A stretch of DNA of 64,000 bases from Nemertoderma westbladi (taxonomy: Eukaryota > Xenacoelomorpha > Nemertodermatida > Nemertodermatidae): assembly GCA_032718475.1 (NCBI GenBank), contig JAUCBJ010008795.1:62001-126000 (forward strand), read 5' to 3'. Below, piece by piece: positions 38,592 to 48,168 of this stretch. Under the pieces are notes generated by a model, which was given only the letters and a program-made list of their open reading frames with translations, had not been told where the DNA came from and made no database searches. Each line of letters begins with the position of its first letter. The stretch's first letter is position 1. Made by a program: the position numbers and the translations under genes.

Positions 38592-39179
38592 ATTGCTGTA
38601 TTGAGTTCCTTCCTTATTCAGTTATTTACAATTAACTGAGTAGAGTTATGGTGATTTGATTATGGTAGGCCTACCGCTATCTGGCTATGGTCTGATGGTA
38701 GATTAATGATAAGGCGATGGTAAGGTGTAAGGAACGGTACCGGTATAGGATAACTGGATACTGCACTCACTTACAGATTACAGGATTATGCCTACTGGCC
38801 TCTGTTGATCTGCCTATCCGCCTATTAATTAATATACGGTACCAGTATACTGATAGTGATATACCTGACATTTGCTTGCTATCAGAATGACAGACATCAG
38901 ACAAAGAAACTGAAAAACTCAAAATGAAAGCATATAATATAGACCTAGACCTATCTGCACCTATCTATAATCAATAATAATATAAAAATCAATAATTTTA
39001 ATTTCCAAGTGTTTCACCCACCACCAGATACATTTCTTGCACTACAATAATAATATTATAATTATAGACGTGGCCAGTGTGTGTGATGGATGATACAACG
39101 AGGAAATGGAGGCAACACAGAAGCCAGAGCTAGAAGGTTGTTGCCTCTAGGGCGTTACGTGTTAGTAGTGATGGTGTCG
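38592..39179. other. Upstream region of the SAMHD1-like gene
   Basis: Intergenic sequence of about 590 bases, likely containing that gene's promoter and 5' UTR. It is AT-rich with several ACCGGTA motifs. I see no convincing TATA box or second gene. Confidence 0.45.
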
Positions 39180-39398
39180 TCGCGTTTCGGCAACTGTCGC
39201 GATTCGGCAACAGTCGCGTTTCGGCAAAAAAAGTTGCGTTTCGGCAAAAAGATGCGTTTCGGCAAAAAAAAGTCGCGTTTCGGCAAAAAGGTGCGATTCG
39301 GCAAAAAAGTTGCGTTTCGGCAAAAAGTTGCGTTTCGGCAACAGTCGCGATTCGGCAAAAAAAGTTGCGTTTCGGCAAAAGGTTGCGTTTCGGCAAAA
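39180..39398. repeat. Short tandem array of TTCGGCAAAA units
   Basis: About a dozen 18-20-bp units of GTTGCG(T/A)TTCGGCAAAAA, with A-tract length varying from unit to unit. One frame reads RFGKK repeatedly, but the frame drifts and no signal peptide precedes it. The same repeat occurs inverted at 63,739-63,811. Confidence 0.9.
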
Positions 39399-40024
39399 TT
39401 ATTTCTTTATTGCAGGAGAATACACTATACTATCAACAATACAAGTAAAAGTGAAAAATGAAACAAGCAGGATTATAAATATACAACAATATAGCACTTT
39501 CGTTCGTTAGTTGCAATGCTAATAAAAGTTGAACTTCCCTGCCCTGGAATAGTGTTGTAAAGGATACTCTATGGGGCGCCGTTTGGGCCAAAAATAAAAA
39601 AAACATATTATATTAAAAAGTTGTAATGGTAAGTTTTTTGATCTTGCCGTTTGGGCCAAAAGTTGTAATGGTATGTTTTTTATCTTGCCGTTTGGGCCAG
39701 AAATAGCTGAGAGGGAAATTTGAATTATCACTTTCTATATACGAGAAAGGCATTTCCTAAAGGAAATGCAACCACGAAGCTAAGGAAAATTAAACAAACG
39801 GCCACACTTTGGTTCGTTGCTTAGCCTCGTTTAGTAGCAATTGTCAATAATTAACTTCTATTCCCATGGAAACTAGAGTTCTCTGGAACTGTTGCTTTAA
39901 CCTTTGAAAAAAAATTCAGTACAGATTGTGGTTCAGATAACACATATACTGAGTTTCAGAAAATATTGTAGTTTATGTCCAGATTACCGATTTTCTATCA
40001 AATTGCATCTGTTTGCAGTGGTTG
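39399..40024. other. AT-rich intergenic sequence left of copy A
   Basis: No gene is recognised. It contains the left 154-bp inverted arm (39,571-39,724) and, just inside, a small perfect hairpin GCATTTCC / GGAAATGC at 39,750-39,769. Confidence 0.5.
39571..39724 (+). repeat. Left arm of a 154-bp inverted repeat
   Basis: Matches the reverse complement of 46,493-46,646 with few differences. It starts TGGGGCGCCGTTTGGGCC (from 39,572) and contains three copies of CGTTTGGGCCA about 50-80 bp apart. The dinucleotide TA is directly outside both arms. Confidence 0.88.
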
Positions 40025-40078
40025 TAATGCACTAAAATTAAACTGCAAAGCACAATTGAACATAATAAATCAAAACCT
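40025..40078 (+). repeat. 54-bp non-LTR flank shared with copy B
   Basis: AATGCACTAAAATTAAACTG and the following bases up to AATCAAAACC, immediately left of LTR A, are repeated immediately left of LTR B (about 46,943-46,996). The same bases are not found in front of the 3' LTR, so they are outside the LTR as defined there. Confidence 0.85.
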
Positions 40079-41251
40079 GTAAAAGCTTTTGCGGAATTAA
40101 CCGGTTATTTTCCCCGTAAAGTACTCTGTAGTTGGTTTAACAGGCATAAAAGGCCGTATCCTTACTGTACTGGTGTTTTAGGGGACATAAAAAGCTATTT
40201 CTTCTGTATGTGTACTTTAGCGGACATAATTAGCAATTCTGTGACGCAATGCGCTAGATCCTCTTGAAACAGTGTACATGTGAGCTATCATCTGAGTACA
40301 TCTGAGCTGTACATGTGTAGCTTTTCCCTTGTTCTCTGATGTTTCTTTGTTCGGTCAACCAATCAGAGCGATTCTCCTGCTTTTTGTACAGAAACCTCCG
40401 AGAAATCGCGCAATGCATTATGGGTCAATGTTTACATTTTGTCCTGAGCCCAGAAGACCGGCTTTTGGAATCTCTGTGTTTTCAGTCTTTAGCCCAACAT
40501 TAGTAGGCTTAATTATAGAACGTATATCTGATACAAACTTAACCAATTCTCACATATCATATCAATTTATACCTTAACATTTGTACTGCTATTTACTGCC
40601 GGTTATTCATTATATCTGTTGATGGAATATTATTATATTTGGAATACCGATAAATAATTACAAACCCTCGATCTTCTTGATATACTGAAGGTTAGAGAGA
40701 CCGGTTACATATAACGATTGCGACTTACATTAAAGTGGTTTTGAAGTGAATCTAATGCTATTTCATAGGCACTACATGTATTGGTTGTTGTTCTCTTTAT
40801 ATGTGACTAAAATTAGTGAAGGTCGGCAGATCAGTGTGCAGCATTGTGCAGTATTGTGTATGATTGTGACTGATAACAAAGCATCTCCTAAAGAATGCGC
40901 CATATACGTGAATCTATAGCCATCCCGTTGTGTCTAGTTTAAGTCATAACTCTGTTTACATATTTAGAGCGTCACGTCCTAAAGGAACTGTTAATATTTC
41001 CCGAAAGTGAATAATATTTGTCAGAGATTATATATTACGATCAGTCGAATAATACAGTAGGCCTACACCGCAATACGGTTAGGCTTCCGAATCCAGTCTC
41101 CCGGGTATATCCAGCGGGTGAATGATCGCGCATAGACTGGCTTCGGCTAATGTAGTGTATCAAATACTTGTCATAGGCTAAAGACGATCTATTATCTAGA
41201 AGACATCCCAATTTGGCAGGTTAAACTGCTAAAGGTCTAAAAGCGCGAACA
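40079..41251 (+). repeat. LTR of BEL/Pao copy A
   Basis: A 1,173-bp LTR beginning TGTAAAAGCTTTTGCGG and ending AAAAGCGCGAACA, nearly identical to those at 46,997 and 61,775. It contains a TATA-like GCATAAAAGG about 70 bases in and a CCAAT box with flanking CAGAGCG at 40,359-40,370, likely promoter parts. The segment at about 40,275-40,310 differs from the other two LTRs. A conserved 82-codon frame inside all three LTRs is probably not a gene. Confidence 0.9.
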
Positions 41252-41600
41252 ATAACAGATATAAAGTTCTGATTGCAGTGTAGGCAATAAATACAGATTA
41301 ATATTGTTCTGGTAAGAACAATAACAGATATAGCTTCTGTATTGCAGTAGGCAATAACGCTGAAGTACCGGACAACCGGTACCTAGTAGGCCTGACTACC
41401 TAACCACCCGGACCGGTACCTACAGCAGTACAGGTACAGTAGTATTATTCGATTGTGATATTGTATACCGGTAGGCTGTTTAAGAGATTAGGGACTGTAC
41501 ACCCCTTGTTTCTTTTGGAGCTTACTTATTTCTGTCAGTTTTATTTATTTGTAGGCCAATATTGAGCAGAAGGCGTGTAAGCCTGCTCAGATTGTACAGA

Positions 41601-42178
41601 TAATTTGTAGGCTGGACTGTTGTCTGACTGTTGTTAAGTCTGAGGGGACTGTAGTGTGTGTAGAGCGTATGTCCGAAAAAGTACTAGTTAGGAAAGTAGG
41701 GGCTGCCAGTGCTGTGAGGTGAACCCCCTCGAAAGAATAAGTCGTACTACTCGTTTAGAACGCATACTAACAAACCATTTGTTAGTATGCATATACTGTA
41801 GTTTGTTTAGGCTTGATAGTAGTCTGCCAGCGTTTGGTCTGTACTTTGTTTGTGTAGTCTGTACGGGTAGCGTAATATTTCTTATTTAGATAATTTGTAG
41901 GCTGGATTTTGCCTGGCTGTTGTTAGGTCTGAAGAAATTTCGGTGTGTGTAGAGTGTATGTCCGATAAAGTGCCAGTTGGGAACGTAGGGGCTTCCAGAG
42001 CTGTGAGGTAAACCCCCTCGAAAGAATAAGTCGTACTACTCGGTTAGAACGCATACTAACTAACCATTTCGGAGTCTGCATATACCGTAGTTTGTTTAGG
42101 CTTGATAGTAGTCTGTCAGTATTTGGTCTGCATTTTGTTTGAGTAGTCTGTACGCGTAGCGTAATATTTATTATTCAG
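41601..42178 (+). repeat. Tandem 290-bp duplication in the leader (copy A)
   Basis: Unit 1 is 41,601-41,890 and unit 2 is 41,891 to about 42,178. The units have diverged, yet both keep a long block of about 36 bases around AACCCCCTCGAAAGAATAAG and TCGTACTACTCG nearly unchanged. Just before this block both have GTGAG(G)T(G/A)AAC, which resembles a 5' splice site. Confidence 0.9.
41762..41790 (+). other. Perfect 13-bp stem-loop in the leader (copy A)
   Basis: GCATACTAACAAA, then CCA, then TTTGTTAGTATGC: 13 perfect base pairs around a 3-base loop. It lies in the first 290-bp unit; the second unit has lost most of the pairing. The same hairpin is at 48,446-48,474 in copy B. Confidence 0.9.
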
Positions 42179-43116
42179 AGTTTATGTGACTATTCGCAAC
42201 ATTCATATCCCCAAGTTTATTCCTACAGTAATTGTGCTTGTTATATATACCGTAATAGTTAAATTAACCCCGGTACTACATCAGGGCTGCTTGGCGTAGG
42301 TAAAGACTGGTGATTTTGTGCCCCGGTCACTCCAGCAGATACCGTGGTTCTTTTAGCTGTTCAAGTATTTTTAACTACTGATTATTTGTTGTATGAGTAC
42401 TTGTACCTAATTTAGGGTTTAGTGTACAGTGCTTTCCGAAGCTAATTAGTGTGTAGGCAGTATATTTGTGTTGTAAAGTGGTTAATAGGCACGTTGGTTC
42501 TGGTAGACCTCGGTAATTAACTTCTAGGTAGGAACACTCCGTGATACATAACGTAGTACTTATAGCGATACGGCTATAAGTCGTCAGACGGTGGTATTTT
42601 CCTATCTGGACAACGCAGTATATTTACTACTACTTATTATTTTCAAATACCGTAGTACCCTGTCCGTTGTAATAACCAGATATTCTAACCCTTTGTTAGG
42701 CTGGTTTGTAGACTTCTTGTAAAATTACCCTAAAAATTCGTACTTGTAAAATTTTGTGTTTATTTAGAGACTGTAATCTCACCCCGAATTGTACGTAATT
42801 TGTAGTATTAAGTAACTTAGGTAAATTAGAATTATTTGTTTTAGTGTCCAACAAGTAGCACTTCACTGAGAGCGCACAGCTTCTGTGTAGTGACTCCTTC
42901 CCAGAAATAATAACATTTATTTCAAATATTGACAAAACCCATTAAATGGGTATATATATTATAAATCAACTCAAACGATTTATAAATAGTAGGCCTGCCA
43001 TACAACAATTAGGTCTCAATATCAGTTGGACTACTGCTCAAATAACGGTAATAAAGTAAGTTAAAGTAACCAAGTAACCCCTAAAATTCAGAAATTCAAT
43101 TATTATAAAATAATTG

Positions 43117-43500
43117 ACATACCGGTATTCACCATAGACTTATTATATTTATTTCTATAAATTTAGGCTGAAATCATACCGGTATTCTGTAATCAATTCT
43201 AGTCTGTAATTATACTTATATATATACTATAAGTGTAAGCTGTATACCGGTATTCACGATAGGCCTATTATATATTTATAAATTTAGGCTGAAATTATAC
43301 CGGTATTCTGTAATTAATTCTAGTTCATAATTATACTTATATATACTATAAGTGTAAGCTGCATACCGGTATTCACGATAGGCCTATTATATATTTATAT
43401 ATATTCATGCTGAAATTACCTACCGGTATTCTGTGACAAACCTAGTCTGTAATAATACTTATATATACTATAACCATACCGGTATTCTAATATATTATAT
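43117..43500 (+). repeat. AT-rich tandem block with ACCGGTAT (copy A)
   Basis: About three copies of a 121-123-bp unit, each with ATACCGGTATTC twice and TACTTATATATACTATAAG. Anchors ACCGGTATTCTG are at 43,178, 43,299 and 43,422. It ends about 120 bases before the gag start codon. Confidence 0.88.
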
Positions 43501-43621
43501 ATATATCACGCTACACTGAGTAGCAGTATCGGTAATTAATTACTAGGCTAACAGTGATACTGAATTACTAGACTTGCTTAAACTGTAATATAACAGTAGG
43601 CATTCAACTGTACAAACCAAC

Positions 43622-45473
43622 ATGTCTGACACAAAGCAAAACCTGTCAGACAGTCTCCTAGATACAACCATATGTGACCCAGACAGGAGTGTGGAACGTG
43701 TGGGACCGAAGTTCAACTCACCTCCTACTGTAAGAAAGATCATCCCTCCAGTAGTAATATCAGACCCTAGGCTAGTCCAACATCGTAGGTCTATCATAGG
43801 CACTCGAGCTCAGGTCAAGCGGGACCAAGAAGCAGCGGAACAGCAACTACCCGCGAGCCGAGAACTTATTTCTCAGCGGCCCGACAGCTCCAGTAGTGCG
43901 GATACTGTAGAGCTGACACCCGAGCACGGAGCAAAGATGACAGATGCGGTTTATTCGGATCCCCTTCTCATCCTTCCTGCAGCCGTACTCACTAGGGTAT
44001 TGATTGCGGTGGAGGAACACCAGATTGATTGGGCGAGAAATAAGCGATCGACTAAGGATAGTTATGCTGGATACATAAGGGAAGAACTGAAGCCTATGGT
44101 CGAGTCGCAATGGAACTTCCCCGGACCCGGACTCCCGTTTGATTTATCGGAAGCTGCCTGGGAAGACATACACAGGATGGGAGTAACCAAGGAAACCATC
44201 GATCCAGCTGTGTGGAAGAGGTCCGCAGCCGGATACATACAGGGATTCTTCAGCTCCATGGAGCGATTAGAAGAACAATTGTTTAGACAATCACAAGGAC
44301 CTCAAGAGCAGGGAGAGCTGCTTTATCAAGTTCGAGAAAGAATTCTAAGAATCAGACTAATCCTATTGGCCTTTGAGGAGGCTTCGAAAAGAAAACAGGA
44401 CACGTCGTTGCAAGTTGCCGTAAAAACTTGGTTACTGCGGGTGAGTCTCCAAGTTCAAAGAACTGCCCCATGGAAATCTCAGGTAGCTGAGCGCTCAACC
44501 CATGGAGAATCCACAGACGCTACATTTTCTCAAGTGGAAAGTGAAGCGACGGTGGAGAAACCACATCAGAGGGATGCTATTGACATCTATCTGTCGGACT
44601 ATCAACGTTTTGTAGGAGATGAAGAGTTGAGGAGAAGGCTGGAGGGGCTTAGCCCTAATAGTGAAGGAGCCAAGCTTGTGTTGGACGCAATCGATGTGGA
44701 TATGAGAGCTGCGAACCAAGCTAAATTTGATGAACGCCTCCGCATCACTAGAGTCCAAGAAGAACAAGTAAAGAAAAAACGTATAGAAGACAGAAAGATA
44801 GCAGCAGCGGCAGCAGCAGAGGCAGAAGCAGAAAGAAAAGTGGCAGAAGTGGAAAGAAGAGCGGCAGCGGCAAAAGCTGCAGCGGCAGAATCAGATAGAA
44901 AAGCGGCAGTGGCAGCAGTAGAAGCGGAAAGAAGAGCGGCAGAGGCAAAAGCTGCAGCGGCAGAATCAGATAGAAAAGCGGCAGTGGCAGCAGTAGAAGC
45001 GGAAAGAAGAGCGGCAGAGGCAAAAGCTGCAGCGGCAGAATCAGATAGAAAAGCGGCAGTGGCAGCAGTAGAAGCAGAAAGAAAGCGAGCATTGGCAGAA
45101 GCAGAACGAAGAGCAGCTGAAGAGACCACCCAACTGGAGTTGGAGGATATTCAGGAGAGTCGGGACTGCATAAATAAACAGTTAACAGCTAGTCAAATGC
45201 AGATGATGAGTCGATCTACTCCCAAGAGACAGGGTTTTACATCATCAGATGAGGGCGATACAACAGATCCGGAAGGCGGAGGAAATCGATCTCGTCTCAG
45301 CAGACGTAGAAGAATGTCCCACCGTCAGAAATTGCCTGATTTGCCCCCAGCTGTTCGAAAACAACTAGTTAGCACAGACTTAGGTAGTACAGAACCCACA
45401 GACCAAATTATTAAAATAGACAGACTCCCTACTATAGTAGATGAGCCTGAAATAATTAGGCCTGTTCTCGAAT
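43622..45473 (+). pseudogene. gag-like ORF of copy A, 3'-truncated
   Basis: The first 617 codons match the 818-codon gag-like ORF of copy B with very few substitutions and no stop. The match ends after CTCGAAT at 45,473, where foreign sequence begins. The fused frame runs on to a stop at 45,578-45,580, adding 35 unrelated codons. It includes the alanine-rich 25-residue repeats (three copies from 44,852). All of pol and the 3' LTR are absent, so this copy cannot move on its own. Confidence 0.88.
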
Positions 45474-45690
45474 TAGGGAGCCCTGGTTCGATCCCTAGAT
45501 GGGGCAGCACTGTTTGGGCACAGTGCTTTAAATGCTGCAGCCTAGCCCAACCCCGGCTTTCATCCTTCAGTGGTCGATAAATGGGAACCAAGGCAACTTG
45601 GGAAACAGAGTGGAAGGGTTTACTGTGGAAGAGCACCCATGGTGGTGAACAGGCATTCCTTGGCTTAACGAGCCTAAAAGATTCTCCCAA
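45474..45690 (+). mobile_element. tRNA-derived SINE-like fragment
   Basis: Sequence begins abruptly at the gag break with GGAGCCCTGGTTCGATCCC, containing GGTTCGATCC (45,485-45,494), a good match to an RNA polymerase III B box. A GC-richer body follows, and the segment ends in AT-rich DNA. No A box is visible, so either the 5' end is missing or this is another dispersed repeat with a chance B box. Confidence 0.5.
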
Positions 45691-45736
45691 TAGTCATTAA
45701 TATTAAATATAATTTAAATCTTCGAGCTTTACTCTG

Positions 45737-45972
45737 CAGATAGGGGGGAACTTGACGCAATAAAAATTCATCCCTATCCAGGGGAAATTGGTCGCAAATA
45801 ACAGATGATTACTCTCAAAAATAAAACTGTGTTCTATTGTGTTTAGTTTATTGTTTTGGTTAAAATATCGTGCCACTGTAACCTGCTCCTTTCCCTCAAT
45901 TGAGAATTTAACATTGAGGCGGGATATTAATTCGCCAAGGCGGGTTTTGCGTCGAGTTTCCCCCCCTGTCTC
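45737..45972. mobile_element. 236-bp hAT-like MITE with 8-bp target duplication
   Basis: Direct repeats TTACTCTG at 45,729-45,736 and 45,973-45,980 flank an element whose ends are inverted: left AGATAGGGGGGAACTTGACG and right, read inward, AGACAGGGGGGGAAACTCG followed by ACGCAA. An 8-bp duplication fits hAT-type transposition. The interior has no ORF. Confidence 0.7.
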
Positions 45973-46166
45973 TTACTCTGTATGTATATATAGGGACAAA
46001 TAACTGAAAAACAATAATTTTTTAATAATCAAAGAATTATCAATCAATTCAATAGAATTATAAAATTACTTATCCCAAATTCAAAGAATTATCAATAAAC
46101 ACTACCGGTAGTTAAAATAACCAATAGTTATGACCCGACTAATAATTATTAAATCCGTTAATATTC

Positions 46167-46484
46167 TCAAATCAGAGTAAATTCTGGAGACATTAGAATG
46201 TCGTCAGTAACCAATTGGAAGAATATATTGGAATTCGCTGCTAGATACCGAGTATTGAGAGGGAAGTGAATAGTTTGTGAGCAGGTATCCGCATAGAGCC
46301 TCTTAAAACCATCCTGTGAAAGAGATTCATCTTTCTCGAATTCGAGATTACCTTCGAAGTTTGGAAATCTACTGCCACTTCCAAATTGTAATATATCCGC
46401 AAGAAATAAGTATTTCCTGTTGGTGTCTTCAAAATCCGTCTTTATAAAGGCGATGATGAAAGGCGAAAGGCCTCCATTGTCCAT
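46167..46484 (-). pseudogene. HECT-like C-terminal fragment
   Basis: A 105-codon minus-strand ORF. Residues around ILQFGSGSRFP, then DGFKRLYADTCSQTIHFPL, have the layout of the HECT ubiquitin-ligase C-lobe end: a QFxxGxSxxP block, then a TC cysteine motif before a short hydrophobic stretch. The family's catalytic Cys would be that in DTCSQ. The ORF ends without a complete HECT domain, and its start lies 9 bases inside the right inverted arm. This is a motif-level guess. It could be a gene fragment carried by a transposon or a spurious ORF. Confidence 0.35.
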
Positions 46485-46492
46485 TCTGCCAG

Positions 46493-46646
46493 TTCAAATT
46501 TCCCTCTCTGCTATTTTTGGCCCAAACGGCAAGATAAAAAAACATACCATTACAACTTTTGGCCCAAACGGCAAGATAAAAAACATACCATTATAACTTT
46601 TTAATATAATATGTTTATTTTATTTTTGGCCCAAACGGCGCCCCAT
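46493..46646 (-). repeat. Right arm of a 154-bp inverted repeat
   Basis: Inverted copy of 39,571-39,724, containing GGCCCAAACGGC three times and ending CGGCGCCCCA next to TA. See the left arm. Confidence 0.88.
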
Positions 46647-46942
46647 AATACTCTGTACGTCGTCGTGTTAACCATGTATTTTGGTGAGGCCCAGAAAGTC
46701 CTAAGTAAGAGGCTTTCTGGGCAGGTTCGTACAATTAAAGATGGTGATATAAATATTGTGTACAGATGGGGACTTAACAAAATACACGGTGGAGTAGAGT
46801 ACCGCGCCTCTGTGCCCATTGCAGGAAAGTAAAAGAGGCCGCTTTCCTAAAACGTAAAGATTTTGTAAAATAGCAGTTTTCTGTTGCATTTATTGTTACA
46901 TAAATCATAAAACACCTCACGGTATTTCAATTGAAAACCTAA
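46647..46942. other. Unique spacer before copy B
   Basis: About 300 bases. A 73-codon frame runs from inside the right arm to 46,832, with no recognisable similarity, and I do not call it a gene. Confidence 0.4.
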
Positions 46943-46996
46943 ATAATGCACTAAAATTAAACTGCAAAGCACAATTGAACATAATAAATCAAAACC

Positions 46997-48168
46997 TGTA
47001 AAAGCTTTTGCGGAATTAACCGGTTATTTTCCCCGTAAAGTACTCTGTAGTTGGTTTAACAGGCATAAAAGGCCGTATCCTTACTGTACTGGTGTTTTAG
47101 GGGACATAAAAAGCTATTTCTTCTGTATGTGTACTTTAGCGGACATAATTAGCAATTCTGTGACGCAATGCGCTAGATCCTCTTGAAACAGTGTAGTTAC
47201 TATGACGACGGCTAACAGCTGAGCTGTACATGTGTAGCTTTTCCCTTGTTCTCTGATGTTTCTTTGTTCAGTCAACCAATCAGAGCGATTCTCCTGCTTT
47301 TTGTACAGAAACCTCCGAGAAATCGCGCAATGCATTATGGGTCAATGTTTACATTTTGTCCTGAGCCCAGAAGACCGGCTTTTGGAATCTCTGTGTTTTC
47401 AGTCTTTAGCCCAACATTAGTAGGCTTAATTATAGAACGTATATCTGATACAAACTTAACCAATTCTCACATATCATATCAATTTATACCTTAACATTTG
47501 TACTGCTATTTACTGTCGGTTATTCATTATATCTGTTGATGGAATATTATTATATTTGGAATACCGATAAATAATTACAAACTCTCGATCTTCTTGATAT
47601 ACTGAAGGTTAGAGAGACCGGTTACATATAACGATTGCGACTTATATTAAAGTGGTTTTGAAGTGAATCTAATGCTATTTCATAGGCACTACATGTATTG
47701 GTTGTTGTTCTCTTTATATGTGACTAAAATTAGTGAAGGTCGGCAGATCAGTGTGCAGCATTGTGCAGTATTGTGTATGATTGTGACTGATAACAAAGCA
47801 TCTCCTAAAGAATGCGCCATATACGTGAATCTATAGCCATCCCGTTGTGTCTAGTTTAAGTCATAACTCTGTTTACATATTTAGAGCGCCACGTCCTAAA
47901 GGAACTGTTAATATTTCCCGAAAGTGAATAATATTTGTCAGAGATTATATATTACGATCAGTCGAATAATACAGTAGGCCTACACCGCAATACGGTTAGG
48001 CTTCCGAATCCAGTCTCCCGGGTATATCCAGCGGGTGAATGATCACGCATAGACTGGCTTCGGCTAATGTAGTGTATCAAATACTTGTCATAGGCTAAAG
48101 ACGATCTATTATCTAGAAGACATCCCAATTTGGCAGGTTAAACTGCTAAAGGTCTAAAAGCGCGAACA
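46997..48168 (+). repeat. 5' LTR of copy B
   Basis: 1,172 bp, same ends as LTR A (TGTAAAAGC to GCGCGAACA). CCAAT box at 47,276-47,280. Preceded by the 54-bp block also found in front of LTR A. Confidence 0.92.

Larger units (their letters stand above)
41252..43621 (+). other. Untranslated leader of copy A
   Basis: A 2.37-kb leader between LTR and gag start, with no long ORF. It contains a 290-bp tandem duplication, a perfect 13-bp stem-loop and an AT-rich tandem block (each listed). A 233-bp stretch, 41,340-41,572, is missing from copy B. No clear primer-binding site beginning TGG follows the LTR. Confidence 0.8.
39572..46646. mobile_element. Putative TIR element, TA-flanked, filled with nested insertions
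   Basis: The 154-bp arms are inverted, have matching outer ends (TGGGGCGCC on the left, its complement on the right) and are flanked by TA on both sides, as in elements that duplicate TA on insertion. Between them lie retroelement copy A, a SINE-like segment, a MITE and an ORF with a HECT-like look that starts 9 bases inside the right arm. No transposase is visible, so an autonomous element is not shown. Chance insertion of two inverted dispersed repeats is the alternative. Confidence 0.4.

Noticed and set aside
39090-39461. An RFamide neuropeptide precursor (repeated RFGKK)
   Set aside because: RFGKK looks like amidation plus dibasic cleavage sites, but it comes from an 18-20-bp DNA repeat whose frame drifts. 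There is no signal peptide, and the same repeat occurs inverted and non-coding at 63.7 kb.
40329-40577. An 82-codon ORF inside the LTR (also at 47,246; a 71-codon truncated form at 62,024)
   Set aside because: Its presence in every LTR follows from LTR identity. The 3' LTR insertion disrupts its end, and no motif is present.
44602-45129. Ser/Ala-rich and Leu-rich minus-strand ORFs opposite gag (also near 51,287-51,814)
   Set aside because: They are antisense readings of the alanine-rich 75-bp repeats in gag.
45480-45560. A functional tRNA gene
   Set aside because: Only a B-box-like GGTTCGATCC is present. There is no A box, cloverleaf or anticodon arm, so a SINE-like remnant fits better.
46611-46832. 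A 73-codon plus-strand gene overlapping the right inverted arm
   Set aside because: It starts inside the repeat arm and has no recognisable similarity or start context.
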